Of a stretch of 64,000 nucleotides of DNA, positions 14,859-23,976 are shown in pieces. The DNA comes from Chamaesiphon sp041738715 (GTDB lineage: Bacteria > Cyanobacteriota > Cyanobacteriia > Cyanobacteriales > Chamaesiphonaceae): contig JBGSPI010000052.1 of the NCBI GenBank assembly GCA_041738715.1, forward strand, positions 1 through 64,000, written 5' to 3'. Under the pieces are notes generated by a model. The model searched no databases. It saw nothing but the letters and a program-made list of their open reading frames with translations, and was not told where the DNA came from. The position numbers were made by a program, and so were the translations under genes. The stretch's first letter is position 1. Each line of letters opens with the position of its first letter.

Positions 14859-17711
14859 ATGTTCAATCAAATCTCCGAACGTCGAATGCACCAAGTCCGG
14901 TGGGTGCTCACTAGCCTCTGGCTTGTCCTCATCGGCTCCCTGCTCTTCGATCCAATTACCCCCTGGCTCACTGAAGCAAATCAGTCCTGGAGTCCTTTTT
15001 ATATCGATCGGACTATTTGTGTCCAAGTCCAGGATAAATGTATCCAAGAACAGCCTTATGCCCTCGGTACGACGATTTTTTGGGGGGCGATCGTCCCCAG
15101 TGCGATCTTCATCTTATTAATCTTCGGGCACGAACTCTGGCGACGAATTTGTCCCCTATCCTTTCTCTCGCAAATTCCCCGCGCCCTCGGTAAACAGCGA
15201 CAGATTCCCAATACTAATCCCAAAACTGGTGTAGTTCGCCATGAGTTAGCCAAGGTCAAACCCGCTTCCTGGCTGGGGCGAAATTATCAGTGGGTGCAAT
15301 TTGGCTGGCTGTATGTGGGATTGTGTGCGCGGATTTTGTTTATTAATGCCGATCGCATATCCTTATTTATCTGGTTTGCCATCACAATTATTGCCGCGAT
15401 CGCGGTCGGGTATCTCTATGGGGGGAAAGCTTGGTGTCAGTATTTTTGTCCGATGGCTCCAGTTCAAACAATTTACGCCGAGCCAGGGGGATTGTTTGCC
15501 AGTAAAGCACAGATCGGCGACCAACAAATTACCCAGTCCATGTGTCGCACCGTCGAACCCGACGGCAAAGAGCGGAGTGCTTGTGTTGCTTGTCAGAAAC
15601 CCTGTATCGATATCGATGCCGAACGCGCCTATTGGGATCGTGTCACTCAACCCGATCGACGGTGGCTGTACTATAGCTACACTGGTTTAGTTGTTGGTTA
15701 TTTTGTTTACTACTATTTATATGCTGGCAACTGGAATTATTACTTTTCCGGAGCCTGGGCAAGACAAGCCAATCAATTGACGACGTTGCTCGATCCTGGC
15801 TTCTATATTTTTAAAAACTCCATCCCGATCCCGAAAATCGTCGCAGTTCCGCTCACATTAGGTATATTTAGTTATGCTGGATATGCGATCGGTTGTTTCT
15901 TGGAAGGACAGTATCGAGCATATCTCGATCGACGCAAACAGCCTATTAGTCCAGAACTAATTCAACATCGGATTTTTACCGTCGTTACTTTTGCTGTCTT
16001 CAACTTCTTCTTTATCTTCGGTGGTAGACCACTAATCTTACTCTTACCCTTACCCATCCAGTTTTTCTATGAGGCAATCTTGACTGGATTGAGTACATTA
16101 TGGTTATATCGCACCTGGCAACGTAGTCCCGAACGGTATGACAGAGAGAACCTCGCGACGAAATTGCGTCGTCAGTTGGTTAAGCTCAAACTCAATGTCG
16201 AACAATATTTAGCGGGTCGATCCCTAGACGATCTCAGTACCGATGAAGTCTATGTTTTAGCCAAAATTCTCCCCGAATTTAACCGCGAAAAACGCCACAC
16301 GGCTTATAAAGGCGTACTCCGAGAAGCGTTAGAAGAAGGTTATGTCGATACTGCTAGTAGTTTAGAAGTATTGCAACAAATTCGATCCGAATTAGAAATT
16401 AGCGAACCAGAACATCGTCAGGTATTAGAAGAACTCGGCGTAGAAGATCCCCAATTACTCGATCCGCACCAGCAAAGATCGAAGGAAAATCTCGTCCGGC
16501 TGAATGGTTATCGCAAGGCATTAGAACGGATGATGGCGTTGCGAGAACGACAAGCCCGATTAGATCGCCATTCAACTACAGATCTCCGCCAGCGCGAACA
16601 AGCTGAACTCCGCGCTCTGCGCCGCGACTATTCAATTACCCTACAAGAAGAAGCTGAAATTATCGACGATCTCGATCCGATCCGGCATACAATCCATCGG
16701 GCGGAGACTCTCCTGGATCAATTACAAAATTCGATCGAGCGTTACCAAGCACTCAGTCAGCCGATTTTACCAGACGATACGCCCACCTTGTCATTGGTAA
16801 AATCGATCGTCAAACAACACAAACGACTGCTGGTCATCGGTTTACTAGAAATATTAGAAGATTTAGAGCGAGGATCTACTGAATCTAACGAACTAGACTC
16901 CCCTGCTGTGCAAATTGCCACTAATCTTGGCAATTTTTCATCCACTGCACTTCAAGAGCTATTAGCCGAGAAATTTGAGTGGAAATTGAGTACAAATATC
17001 TTCGCTCGACTCACCTCGTCCACCGCCAGACAGCAGATTCCAGCAACGAACTTGTCACGAACGGGAATTTGCTTGCACTTGGAATCAATGTTATCAGAGG
17101 CAAATCCCTTGATGCAGGCGGCTAGTCTCTATTTATTAAATCGGCTCGATGCTGCTCGTGCCCAATCACAAGTTCAATTTTGGCAAAACTCGCAGCGCAA
17201 ATTAAGTCCGCTGATGCAGGAAGTAACTAAGGTAGTTCGTCAAATACCCTCAGCCGCACTCCCTGATTTTCCCACGCTGGAAAAGTTGGTATATTTATCT
17301 GATAGTGATTTCTTTAGTGGTGTCCACAGCGAAACCCTAATCGAACTCGCCAATCGATCGAGTGTAAAAACATACACAACCGGAGACTTTATCACCGAAC
17401 AGGGCGATACCTGTCGGGAACTGCTGCTGGCGATCGAAGGTACTGCCGAAATCCACTACCAACAACCCGATCGATCGATTCGGATCGCTGCGCTACTACC
17501 CCGCTATGTCTTAGACGAACTGGAAGTACTATCTCACTCAAACTTAGCCAATACAATCGTTGCGGCGACAACCCCAACCCGGATTCTGGCACTATCTGTC
17601 GATCTATTTGACGATATGTTCGATCGCGATCCTGATTTTGCTCGTCGGGTACTGGAATTAGAAAGTCGCCATCTCCAACAATTAGTTGACCGAGATCTGT
17701 CAAGCAATTAG
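14859..17711 (+). CDS. Membrane 4Fe-4S protein with C-terminal cyclic-nucleotide-binding domain
   Basis: A 950-residue protein when started at ATG 14859 (MFNQISERRMHQVRW); an in-frame upstream ATG at 14781 gives an unlikely leader. The N-terminal third has about six hydrophobic helices and a NapH/CcoG/YccM-like iron-sulfur part: CQYFCPMAP (Cys193, Cys197), then a second cysteine group ending CVACQKPC. The middle (about residues 430-700) is charged and helical, with long Arg/Glu-rich coiled-coil-like stretches. The C-terminus (about 815-945) is a cNMP-binding fold (YTTGDFITEQGDTCRELLLAIEGTAEIHY). A redox centre linked to a nucleotide or allosteric sensor is implied, but the function is not known. 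It is divergent from cmpA, hinting at a link to carbon supply. Confidence 0.75.
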   Translation: MFNQISERRMHQVRWVLTSLWLVLIGSLLFDPITPWLTEANQSWSPFYIDRTICVQVQDKCIQEQPYALGTTIFWGAIVPSAIFILLIFGHELWRRICPLSFLSQIPRALGKQRQIPNTNPKTGVVRHELAKVKPASWLGRNYQWVQFGWLYVGLCARILFINADRISLFIWFAITIIAAIAVGYLYGGKAWCQYFCPMAPVQTIYAEPGGLFASKAQIGDQQITQSMCRTVEPDGKERSACVACQKPCIDIDAERAYWDRVTQPDRRWLYYSYTGLVVGYFVYYYLYAGNWNYYFSGAWARQANQLTTLLDPGFYIFKNSIPIPKIVAVPLTLGIFSYAGYAIGCFLEGQYRAYLDRRKQPISPELIQHRIFTVVTFAVFNFFFIFGGRPLILLLPLPIQFFYEAILTGLSTLWLYRTWQRSPERYDRENLATKLRRQLVKLKLNVEQYLAGRSLDDLSTDEVYVLAKILPEFNREKRHTAYKGVLREALEEGYVDTASSLEVLQQIRSELEISEPEHRQVLEELGVEDPQLLDPHQQRSKENLVRLNGYRKALERMMALRERQARLDRHSTTDLRQREQAELRALRRDYSITLQEEAEIIDDLDPIRHTIHRAETLLDQLQNSIERYQALSQPILPDDTPTLSLVKSIVKQHKRLLVIGLLEILEDLERGSTESNELDSPAVQIATNLGNFSSTALQELLAEKFEWKLSTNIFARLTSSTARQQIPATNLSRTGICLHLESMLSEANPLMQAASLYLLNRLDAARAQSQVQFWQNSQRKLSPLMQEVTKVVRQIPSAALPDFPTLEKLVYLSDSDFFSGVHSETLIELANRSSVKTYTTGDFITEQGDTCRELLLAIEGTAEIHYQQPDRSIRIAALLPRYVLDELEVLSHSNLANTIVAATTPTRILALSVDLFDDMFDRDPDFARRVLELESRHLQQLVDRDLSSN

Positions 17712-17842
17712 AAGCTTTAGGATACCAGATTTCATTACCTGTTAGCAAAGTTGCTCAACCGCTGGGATTGTGAGGTTTCGGTCTTCAATTCAACTTACAG
17801 GAAAACTAATCTCTTCACGATCGATTACAGCAATTCCAGCAA

Positions 17843-19246
17843 CTATGTTAGTTGCTGCGACAATTGCTGTTGAATTTCTGTCGCTAAATCAGCGATCAAC
17901 AGATCAATTTGTTCGCCACTAACGAGGTTTTTCAATTGACAGCGTAGATTTTCTGCCTCGGTTGAACCGATAATCACACAGAAAATCACGCCCTGTTTAT
18001 CAGCCAAAGCAAATTGTTTCTTCAGTGGACGTTTATCGAAGGCTGTAACGACTTTTATGCCTGCTCGGCGGAGTTCTTGAGACACTTGGAGATAAATTGG
18101 CATCAAGTCATCTTGAAGATTCAAGACCATCACTTGAGTGGGCGTTGGTGTTAGTGGTTGTAAGACATTGGCTTTAAGTAAACGAGAGATCAGGCGAGTT
18201 AGCCCGATCGAAATACCGACTCCTGGCATTTTTTCACCGATAAATGTGCCGACTAATTCCTCATATCTACCGCCTGAACAGATACTACCTAAAGCTTCAT
18301 GTCCAATTAAGGTAGTTTCATAAACTGTGCCAGTATAGTAATCCAATCCTCTCGCGATCGATAGATCGATACAAAATTGTTGTTCTGACACACCGAGATT
18401 GCGGACTCCATTAATTACTACTTCCAATTCCTGAATGCCTAACTGAAATTGTTCGACATTAGACAAATTATTGGCAAATTCTTTAAGATCGCTCAACACT
18501 CGATCGACATCACCTTTAATTTTGATAAAATCGATCGTCTGTTGAGCTTCTTCGGCAGATAAACCCTGAGCAGCTAAACCTGCTAAGACTTTTTCTACAC
18601 CAACTTTTTCGAGTGTATCGATAATATTAATACACAGCTTAATCCGATCGGCACTCACACCCAAAGAACTAAAAAACCCTGTTAATACCTTGCGGTTATT
18701 AATCCGAATCAGAAATTCACCAATCTGAAGCTGACTGAAAATCTCGGCGATAATTGCGGGCATTTGGGCATCGTAGAGCAAGCTCAGTTCCTTGCGCCCA
18801 ACCACATCGATATCACATTGCCTAAATTGACGATATCGCCCATCCTTCGCCCGCTCACCCCGAAACACCAGATCCATTTGATATCTGGCAAACGGAAACT
18901 GTAAGTCATTGAGATGACGGGCAATATAAGCTGCCAACGGTACCGTCTGATCGAATTTCAGTGCTCGCGCTTCCGCACCAGTATCCCCCGCTCCCGATCT
19001 ATCCCGCTCTGCTTGGCGGTTAGGCGGTAAGATCGGCTGTAAACCGTAGACGATATTATCACCCTGGTTTCCCTTCGCCTGAAGGACTTCTAGCCGCTCT
19101 ACAGCAGGTGTTTCGATCGGGGTGAAGCCATAGCTTTCATACACTCGCCGAATTGTATCCATCAGGTGCTGCTCTAGCCGCTTTTCTCCAGGTAAAAATT
19201 CGGGAAATCCGCTTGGTGTAGTGAAATTAATTTTATCGATCGCCAT
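17843..19246 (-). CDS. hisS: Histidyl-tRNA synthetase
   Basis: A 467-residue class II aminoacyl-tRNA synthetase that charges tRNA-His. Motif 1 lies in TPSGFPEFLPGE..ESYGFTPIETPAVE, motif 2 is FRGERAKDGRYRQFRQCDIDVVG, the histidine-specific signature is ARGLDYYTGTVYE, and motif 3 is GVGISIGLTRL. The last 100 residues are the alpha/beta anticodon-binding domain. It is somewhat longer than the 420-430 residues of E. coli HisS, as is common in cyanobacteria. It is convergent with the Fe-S gene and divergent from purD. Confidence 0.96.
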   Translation of the reverse strand: MAIDKINFTTPSGFPEFLPGEKRLEQHLMDTIRRVYESYGFTPIETPAVERLEVLQAKGNQGDNIVYGLQPILPPNRQAERDRSGAGDTGAEARALKFDQTVPLAAYIARHLNDLQFPFARYQMDLVFRGERAKDGRYRQFRQCDIDVVGRKELSLLYDAQMPAIIAEIFSQLQIGEFLIRINNRKVLTGFFSSLGVSADRIKLCINIIDTLEKVGVEKVLAGLAAQGLSAEEAQQTIDFIKIKGDVDRVLSDLKEFANNLSNVEQFQLGIQELEVVINGVRNLGVSEQQFCIDLSIARGLDYYTGTVYETTLIGHEALGSICSGGRYEELVGTFIGEKMPGVGISIGLTRLISRLLKANVLQPLTPTPTQVMVLNLQDDLMPIYLQVSQELRRAGIKVVTAFDKRPLKKQFALADKQGVIFCVIIGSTEAENLRCQLKNLVSGEQIDLLIADLATEIQQQLSQQLT

Positions 19247-19368
19247 GAAATTAAAAATTATAGATTATCAATTAACCCCTAACATCTAAAGCCTAACCCC
19301 TAAAGCCTAATCACTGATAAAGTGGACAACAGGATTAGCAATGAAAGTCGAGCGGGAGTTTAGAGTCG

Positions 19369-20631
19369 GTGAAAATTTTAGTAGTTGGGAATGGTGGTCG
19401 AGAACATGCGATCGCTTGGGCATTATTGCAATCTCCTCAAGTTACCCAAGTCCTCTGCGTACCAGGAAATGGTGGTACGGCAACGATGGAACGGTGTCAA
19501 AATCTCTCTTTTAGAGTAGATGATTTTGGGGGAATTGCCCGATTTGCCGAAGTCAACGGAGTGTCTTTGGTGGTTGTGGGACCAGAATTACCGCTATCGT
19601 TAGGGATTGTTGACTATCTCCAAAACCGTGGCATTCCGGCTTTTGGTCCGATTCGCGCTGGTGCCCAGATCGAGTCTAGCAAAACCTGGGCAAAAATTAT
19701 CATGGAGGAAGCCGGCATTCCCACAGCGAAATCAGCAACATTTACAGACTTAGAGGCTGCCAGAACGTATATCCTTCAGCAAGGGGCACCAATCGTTGTT
19801 AAGGCGGATGGATTGGCATCGGGGAAAGGAGTGGTAGTTGCCGAAACTTTAGCAGAAGCTCTGACTGCGGTGGAACTCTTGTTTGCCCAAAACTACGGTA
19901 CCTTATTAATTGAAGAATATTTGACTGGGCAGGAAGTTTCGGTAATTGCCCTAACTGATGGCAGAACCATTCGCGCTCTTCTCCCCGCACAGGATCATAA
20001 ACGGATTGGGGACGGCGATACTGGAGCAAATACAGGGGGAATGGGGGCGTACGCACCCGCGCCACTGGCGACTCCCGCCCTGATGACGCGGATTCAAAAA
20101 GAAGTTTTAGAGCCAACTCTGGCTACTCTCAAACGCAGAGGCATTGATTATCGCGGTGTATTGTATGCCGGATTGATGATTACTCCCGATGGCGAACCCA
20201 AAGTATTAGAATTTAACTGTCGATTCGGCGATCCAGAAACTCAAGCGATTTTACCGCTTCTCAATACTCCATTGGTAGACTTATTGCTCGCCTGTGCGGA
20301 ACAGCGACTTGCCGCCTTACCACCGATCGAATGGAAGTCAGCCGTATCAACTTGTGTGACGATCGCGGCCCATGGTTATCCGGGACAATACGAACGCGGT
20401 AAAATTATCGGTGGTATCGATTCTGCAAATACAGAGGGGACAATTGTTTTTCATGCTGGCACTCAATTAAAAGACAATCGCCTTCTCTCTGATGGCGGAC
20501 GGGTACTAGGTGTGACTAGTATTGCACCCGATTTTGCTACAGCGATCGATCGCGCTTATCAAGGGGTGCGGTTGATTACTTTCGAGGGGATGTACTATCG
20601 TCAGGATATCGCTCAACGGGCGTTGCTGTAA
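19369..20631 (+). CDS. purD: Phosphoribosylamine-glycine ligase
   Basis: A 420-residue ATP-grasp enzyme for step two of de novo purine synthesis (phosphoribosylamine + glycine + ATP to GAR). Visible are the N-terminal VVGNGGREHAIAWAL, GPELPLSLGIVD, the ATP-grasp lid PIVVKADGLASGKGVVVA, the DHKRIGDGDTGANTGGMGAYAP signature and the metal-binding EFNCRFGDPETQ. The start is GTG at 19369; MKILVVGNGGREH aligns with the family start. It is divergent from hisS and may be read into the downstream lipoprotein gene 35 bp away. Confidence 0.96.
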   Translation: MKILVVGNGGREHAIAWALLQSPQVTQVLCVPGNGGTATMERCQNLSFRVDDFGGIARFAEVNGVSLVVVGPELPLSLGIVDYLQNRGIPAFGPIRAGAQIESSKTWAKIIMEEAGIPTAKSATFTDLEAARTYILQQGAPIVVKADGLASGKGVVVAETLAEALTAVELLFAQNYGTLLIEEYLTGQEVSVIALTDGRTIRALLPAQDHKRIGDGDTGANTGGMGAYAPAPLATPALMTRIQKEVLEPTLATLKRRGIDYRGVLYAGLMITPDGEPKVLEFNCRFGDPETQAILPLLNTPLVDLLLACAEQRLAALPPIEWKSAVSTCVTIAAHGYPGQYERGKIIGGIDSANTEGTIVFHAGTQLKDNRLLSDGGRVLGVTSIAPDFATAIDRAYQGVRLITFEGMYYRQDIAQRALL

Positions 20632-20666
20632 GGGTCAGGGATTTAATTATTAATTATTAATTAATC

Positions 20667-21848
20667 ATGCAGCGTAGATCCTTTTTAATCACTCTGGGTA
20701 GTCTAGCGATCGGTAGTGGCTTAACTGGTTGCCAGCGACAAGAGAAATCTATCCTCCGGTTGCTGGCACTAAAAAGCTCACTCCCCCCACAACTTTTAGG
20801 TGGATTCCTGAAGTCAATTCAACCTACACCCAAGGTTGAGTTGGCGACAGAGGGACAATTTGCGGAGATTTTGACGCAACTTCAGCAGTGGTTAAAAACT
20901 GGTGAGGCGGATGCCAAAGGATTGAAGTTTCCCCTGATTCCACCACCTCGATCGGCAGAATATATCCCCAATTTGGTGAGCATGGGTGATGCTTGGCTAT
21001 CCAAGGCAATTCAGGAGAAATCGATCGAGCCAATTGCTACTCAAAATTTGTCGAATTGGAGTAAATTAGAATCCCGGTGGCAAGAATTAGCTCGGCGAGA
21101 TGATCTGGGCAATAGTAGTTCTAGCGGACAGGTTTGGGGCGTTCCCTACCGCTGGGGCACAACGGCGATCGTTTATCGGCGCGATTTGTTAGAATCAGCG
21201 CAGATCCCATTTCCCGAAGATTGGGCAGATCTCTGGCATCCCAAATTGAGACAGCGAATCTCGCTATTAGATCGATCGCGAGAAACGATCGGTTTAACAT
21301 TGAAGAAACTTGGTGCTAGTTATAATCAAGCCGATCTCAGTCAGGTTACCAATCTCAAATCTGAGTTAGCAAAACTGCATCAGCAGGTGAAATTCTACAG
21401 TGCGGATCGCTATCTCCAACCGCTTGTTTTAGGTGATACTTGGGTGGCTGTCGGTTGGTCTTCAGATATCGTCAGTTTAATTCAGAAAAATCCTAAAATT
21501 GGTGCCATTGTCCCTCGATCGGGTACGGCAATTTGGGCAGATCTATGGGTTCAACCAATAAATAAAAATCATAGTTCATCAGAGCGAACGAAGTTAGCAC
21601 AGCAGTGGATTGACTATTGTTTACAGCTTCAGCCTAGCAATCAGATATCTCTGTTTACTTCTGGTACTGCACCATTATTGACCAATCTTCAAACCAAAAA
21701 TATCTTAGCTGATATTCAACACAAATCATTAACTTTTCCTGATCGATCTATTCTGGATAAAAGTGAGTTTCTATATCCATTGTCTGCGGCAAATCAGGCA
21801 CAATACGATCGATTCTGGCGGGAAATGCACCAAACTAAAGTTAGCTAA
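20667..21848 (+). CDS. Extracellular solute-binding lipoprotein (PotD-like)
   Basis: A 393-residue exported protein. The N-terminus has twin arginines (QRRSFLI), a hydrophobic stretch and a lipobox LTGC (about Cys22), so it is a lipoprotein. The body has the type 2 periplasmic binding fold seen in spermidine/putrescine and iron-binding proteins: VWGVPYRWGTTAIVYRRDLL, PEDWADLWHPKLRQRISLLDRSRETIGLTLKKLG, and WVAVGWSSDIVSLIQKNPKIGAIVP. No permease or ATPase gene is adjacent, so the ligand is not indicated. Many cyanobacteria encode this lone protein; its role is unknown to me. Confidence 0.75.
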   Translation: MQRRSFLITLGSLAIGSGLTGCQRQEKSILRLLALKSSLPPQLLGGFLKSIQPTPKVELATEGQFAEILTQLQQWLKTGEADAKGLKFPLIPPPRSAEYIPNLVSMGDAWLSKAIQEKSIEPIATQNLSNWSKLESRWQELARRDDLGNSSSSGQVWGVPYRWGTTAIVYRRDLLESAQIPFPEDWADLWHPKLRQRISLLDRSRETIGLTLKKLGASYNQADLSQVTNLKSELAKLHQQVKFYSADRYLQPLVLGDTWVAVGWSSDIVSLIQKNPKIGAIVPRSGTAIWADLWVQPINKNHSSSERTKLAQQWIDYCLQLQPSNQISLFTSGTAPLLTNLQTKNILADIQHKSLTFPDRSILDKSEFLYPLSAANQAQYDRFWREMHQTKVS

Positions 21849-21930
21849 ATTATGATTGATGTGGCTGGATATCTGAGTTTAATAAATATTGACTTTAACC
21901 CAAAAATATAGTACCCTTTTAGAATAAATG

Positions 21931-22008
21931 AAAGGGAGTAGCTCTTGGTCAATAATTGACCGAGCCATTCGAGTCAACATACTGGTTTTAAAGCCTGGTT
22001 CGGATGAC
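21931..22008 (+). promoter_or_regulatory. yybP-ykoY-like Mn2+ riboswitch, 3' end apparently lost
   Basis: The start AAAGGGAGTAGC (21931-21942), a short hairpin GGTCAATAATTGACC (21947-21961) and the block GTCAACATACTGG (21972-21984) match my recollection of the yybP-ykoY manganese riboswitch consensus. It is followed by GCCTGGTTCGGATGA. This RNA family typically precedes manganese exporters, and the next ORF is a UPF0016-type exporter. The canonical 3' P1 strand (AGACC then TTTCC or similar) is not present; the sequence passes into the middle of the exporter gene. The identification is from recalled consensus, without a covariance-model search. Confidence 0.7.
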
Positions 22009-22468
22009 AAGTTTTTCGGGTAGACTATTCACATTAGTAAATCCAGCTTACATCCGCTATGCGGAAAGCGGTTTATTTTTCTTTTTTGGCTGTAAGTTGC
22101 TCTATCAAGGTTGGAAAATGTCTGCCCAAAATCAGGGCGAGGAACTAGCCGAAGCCCAAATAGAAGTCGAAAAAGCCGAGCTACAATTAGGTATAAAGCC
22201 AACACCATTTAAAATGGTATTGGAATCCTTCACCTTGATTTTCCTGGCGGAATGGGGCGATCGCACTCAATTTGCGACCATTGCCTTAGCCGCAGCAAAC
22301 AATCCAATTGGGGTGACAGTCGGGGCGATTTTAGGACACACAATTTGTGCTGTAATTGCTGTTGTTGCGGGTAAATCGATCGCCGGGAGAATTTCTGAGA
22401 AACTAATAACACTGATTGGCGGTGGTTTATTCGTTCTGTTTGGTGTGTTTGCTTTAGTTGAATTCTAA
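22004..22468 (+). CDS. N-terminally truncated manganese exporter, UPF0016/TMEM165/GDT1 family
   Basis: A 154-residue membrane protein. Full family members have about 200-230 residues with two repeats of three helices, each repeat starting with an E-x-G-D-[KR]-[ST] motif. Here only the third helix of repeat one is present (YIRYAESGLFFFFGCKLLYQGWKM), followed by an acidic linker and a complete second repeat with ESFTLIFLAEWGDRTQFATIALA. The first motif and helices 1-2 are absent, and no remnant is seen upstream in any frame. The ORF start ATG lies inside the riboswitch-like RNA and lacks a clear ribosome binding site. It is probably a deletion product; full-length Mnx would export Mn2+ across the thylakoid or plasma membrane. 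Confidence 0.75.
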   Translation: MTSFSGRLFTLVNPAYIRYAESGLFFFFGCKLLYQGWKMSAQNQGEELAEAQIEVEKAELQLGIKPTPFKMVLESFTLIFLAEWGDRTQFATIALAAANNPIGVTVGAILGHTICAVIAVVAGKSIAGRISEKLITLIGGGLFVLFGVFALVEF

Positions 22469-22503
22469 TTTGACTGAGATGCAATTTTGCCAAACAACGG
22501 TGT

Positions 22504-22532
22504 AATTTAGGCTATTTGCACCAGCCTAAATT
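22504..22532 (+). terminator. Hairpin after the truncated exporter gene
   Basis: AATTTAGGCT and AGCCTAAATT form a perfect 10-bp stem with a 9-base loop, 36 bases after the stop. No T-run follows, so it may be a stabilising or attenuating hairpin rather than a classic terminator. Confidence 0.4.
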
Positions 22533-22571
22533 CACTTGCAGATCTAGTATACTATTCGAGATGGCAAATCG

Positions 22572-23867
22572 ATGGACACATCCATGAGAACAATCCCCGT
22601 GACTACCACACTCAATCGTCCGACCATTCAAACATTACCGAATGGATTGACCATCATCGCCGAACAGATGCCGGTAGAAGCAGTGAATTTGAATATCTGG
22701 CTGAATGTTGGCTCCTGTCAAGAAGCTGATGCTATCAATGGGATGGCACACTTTTTGGAACACATGGTATTTAAGGGCACTCCCAGACTGGTAGCGGGGG
22801 AGTTTGAGCGGCTGGTAGAAGAACGCGGCGCAGTCACAAATGCCGCAACGAGCCATGATTATACTCACTATTACATCACCACCGCACCCAAAGATTTTGC
22901 CACGCTCGCACCACTCCAAATCGATGTCGTCACCAATCCCAGTATTCCTGATGATGACTTTGAACGAGAAAAATTAGTCGTCCTCGAAGAGATTCGGCGA
23001 TCGCAAGATAATCCCCAGCGGCGGATCTATCAACAGGCGATCGAGGTAGCATTTGCCAAGTTACCATATCGGCGATCGGTTTTAGGCCCAGAATCTGTGA
23101 TTGAGGGCGTTACCCCCCAACAAATGCGTTATTTTCACGCTACCCACTATCAACCTACCGCAATGACAGCCGTAGCTGTCGGTAACTTACCCGTTGATGA
23201 ATTGATTAATATCGTCGCCGATGGCTTTCTCTCCCAATCAGGAACAGTTCCCGCCGTCGAGTTCGCTGGCAAAAAATCACAGCCCTCGCCGGAAGCTCCA
23301 TTTGCGGGAATAGTTCGCCAAGAATATATCGATCCGACTCTCCAACAAGCCCGATTGATCATGGTTTGGCGTGTCCCTGGGTTGACAAATTTATCCGAAA
23401 CTTATCCCCTAGACATTTTAGCCGCCATTCTCAGTTCGGGGCGAACATCGCGATTGGTAAAGGAATTGCGCGAAGAACGCCAACTCGTCAATAACATCAG
23501 TGTTAGCAACATGAGTAACCGGATTCAGGGGCTATTTTACCTCAGTGCCCAGTTACCGAGCGAACATCTCCATCAAGTCGAGCAAATTATCATTCAACAT
23601 ATCGCCAAATTGCAAAACAGTCTCGTCACCGAAGCAGAAATCGCCCGTGTCCGTCGCCAAGTTGCCAATCGCTATATCTTTGGGACTGAAACTCCTAGCG
23701 ATCGAGCAGATCTTTACGGTTATTATCGATCTGTAGTTGGTAATATCTCCCCAGCCTTGAATTATCCCCAACAAATTCAAGCCCTAGATACCCCCACTAT
23801 CCAACTCGCCGCTCGGCATTATCTCTCGCCCACTGCCTATGGAGTAATTACAGTCAAGCCAGAGTGA
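22572..23867 (+). CDS. M16 family zinc peptidase
   Basis: A 431-residue inverzincin-type peptidase related to mitochondrial processing peptidase beta and PqqL. The inverted zinc motif HFLEH is at residues 60-64, in NGMAHFLEHMVFKGT, with the third zinc ligand expected in the DNPQRRIYQQAIEVAF region or just before it. The C-terminal inactive-type M16 half begins near GIVRQEYIDPTLQQARLIMVWRVPG. Cyanobacteria usually have a pair of M16 genes, one without the zinc motif; only the active-type copy is here. No signal peptide is seen, so a cytoplasmic or loosely associated location is likely. Spacing and direction suggest it is a separate unit from anmK. Confidence 0.9.
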   Translation: MDTSMRTIPVTTTLNRPTIQTLPNGLTIIAEQMPVEAVNLNIWLNVGSCQEADAINGMAHFLEHMVFKGTPRLVAGEFERLVEERGAVTNAATSHDYTHYYITTAPKDFATLAPLQIDVVTNPSIPDDDFEREKLVVLEEIRRSQDNPQRRIYQQAIEVAFAKLPYRRSVLGPESVIEGVTPQQMRYFHATHYQPTAMTAVAVGNLPVDELINIVADGFLSQSGTVPAVEFAGKKSQPSPEAPFAGIVRQEYIDPTLQQARLIMVWRVPGLTNLSETYPLDILAAILSSGRTSRLVKELREERQLVNNISVSNMSNRIQGLFYLSAQLPSEHLHQVEQIIIQHIAKLQNSLVTEAEIARVRRQVANRYIFGTETPSDRADLYGYYRSVVGNISPALNYPQQIQALDTPTIQLAARHYLSPTAYGVITVKPE

Positions 23868-23976
23868 TGGGATGGGGGGACTAGGGGACTGTACCACCGT
23901 AGGATGACTTATCCCATCTACCCATCTACCCTTTTCCCTTTCCCCACCGATAAGTGATAACTAGTAACTTGGGTTA

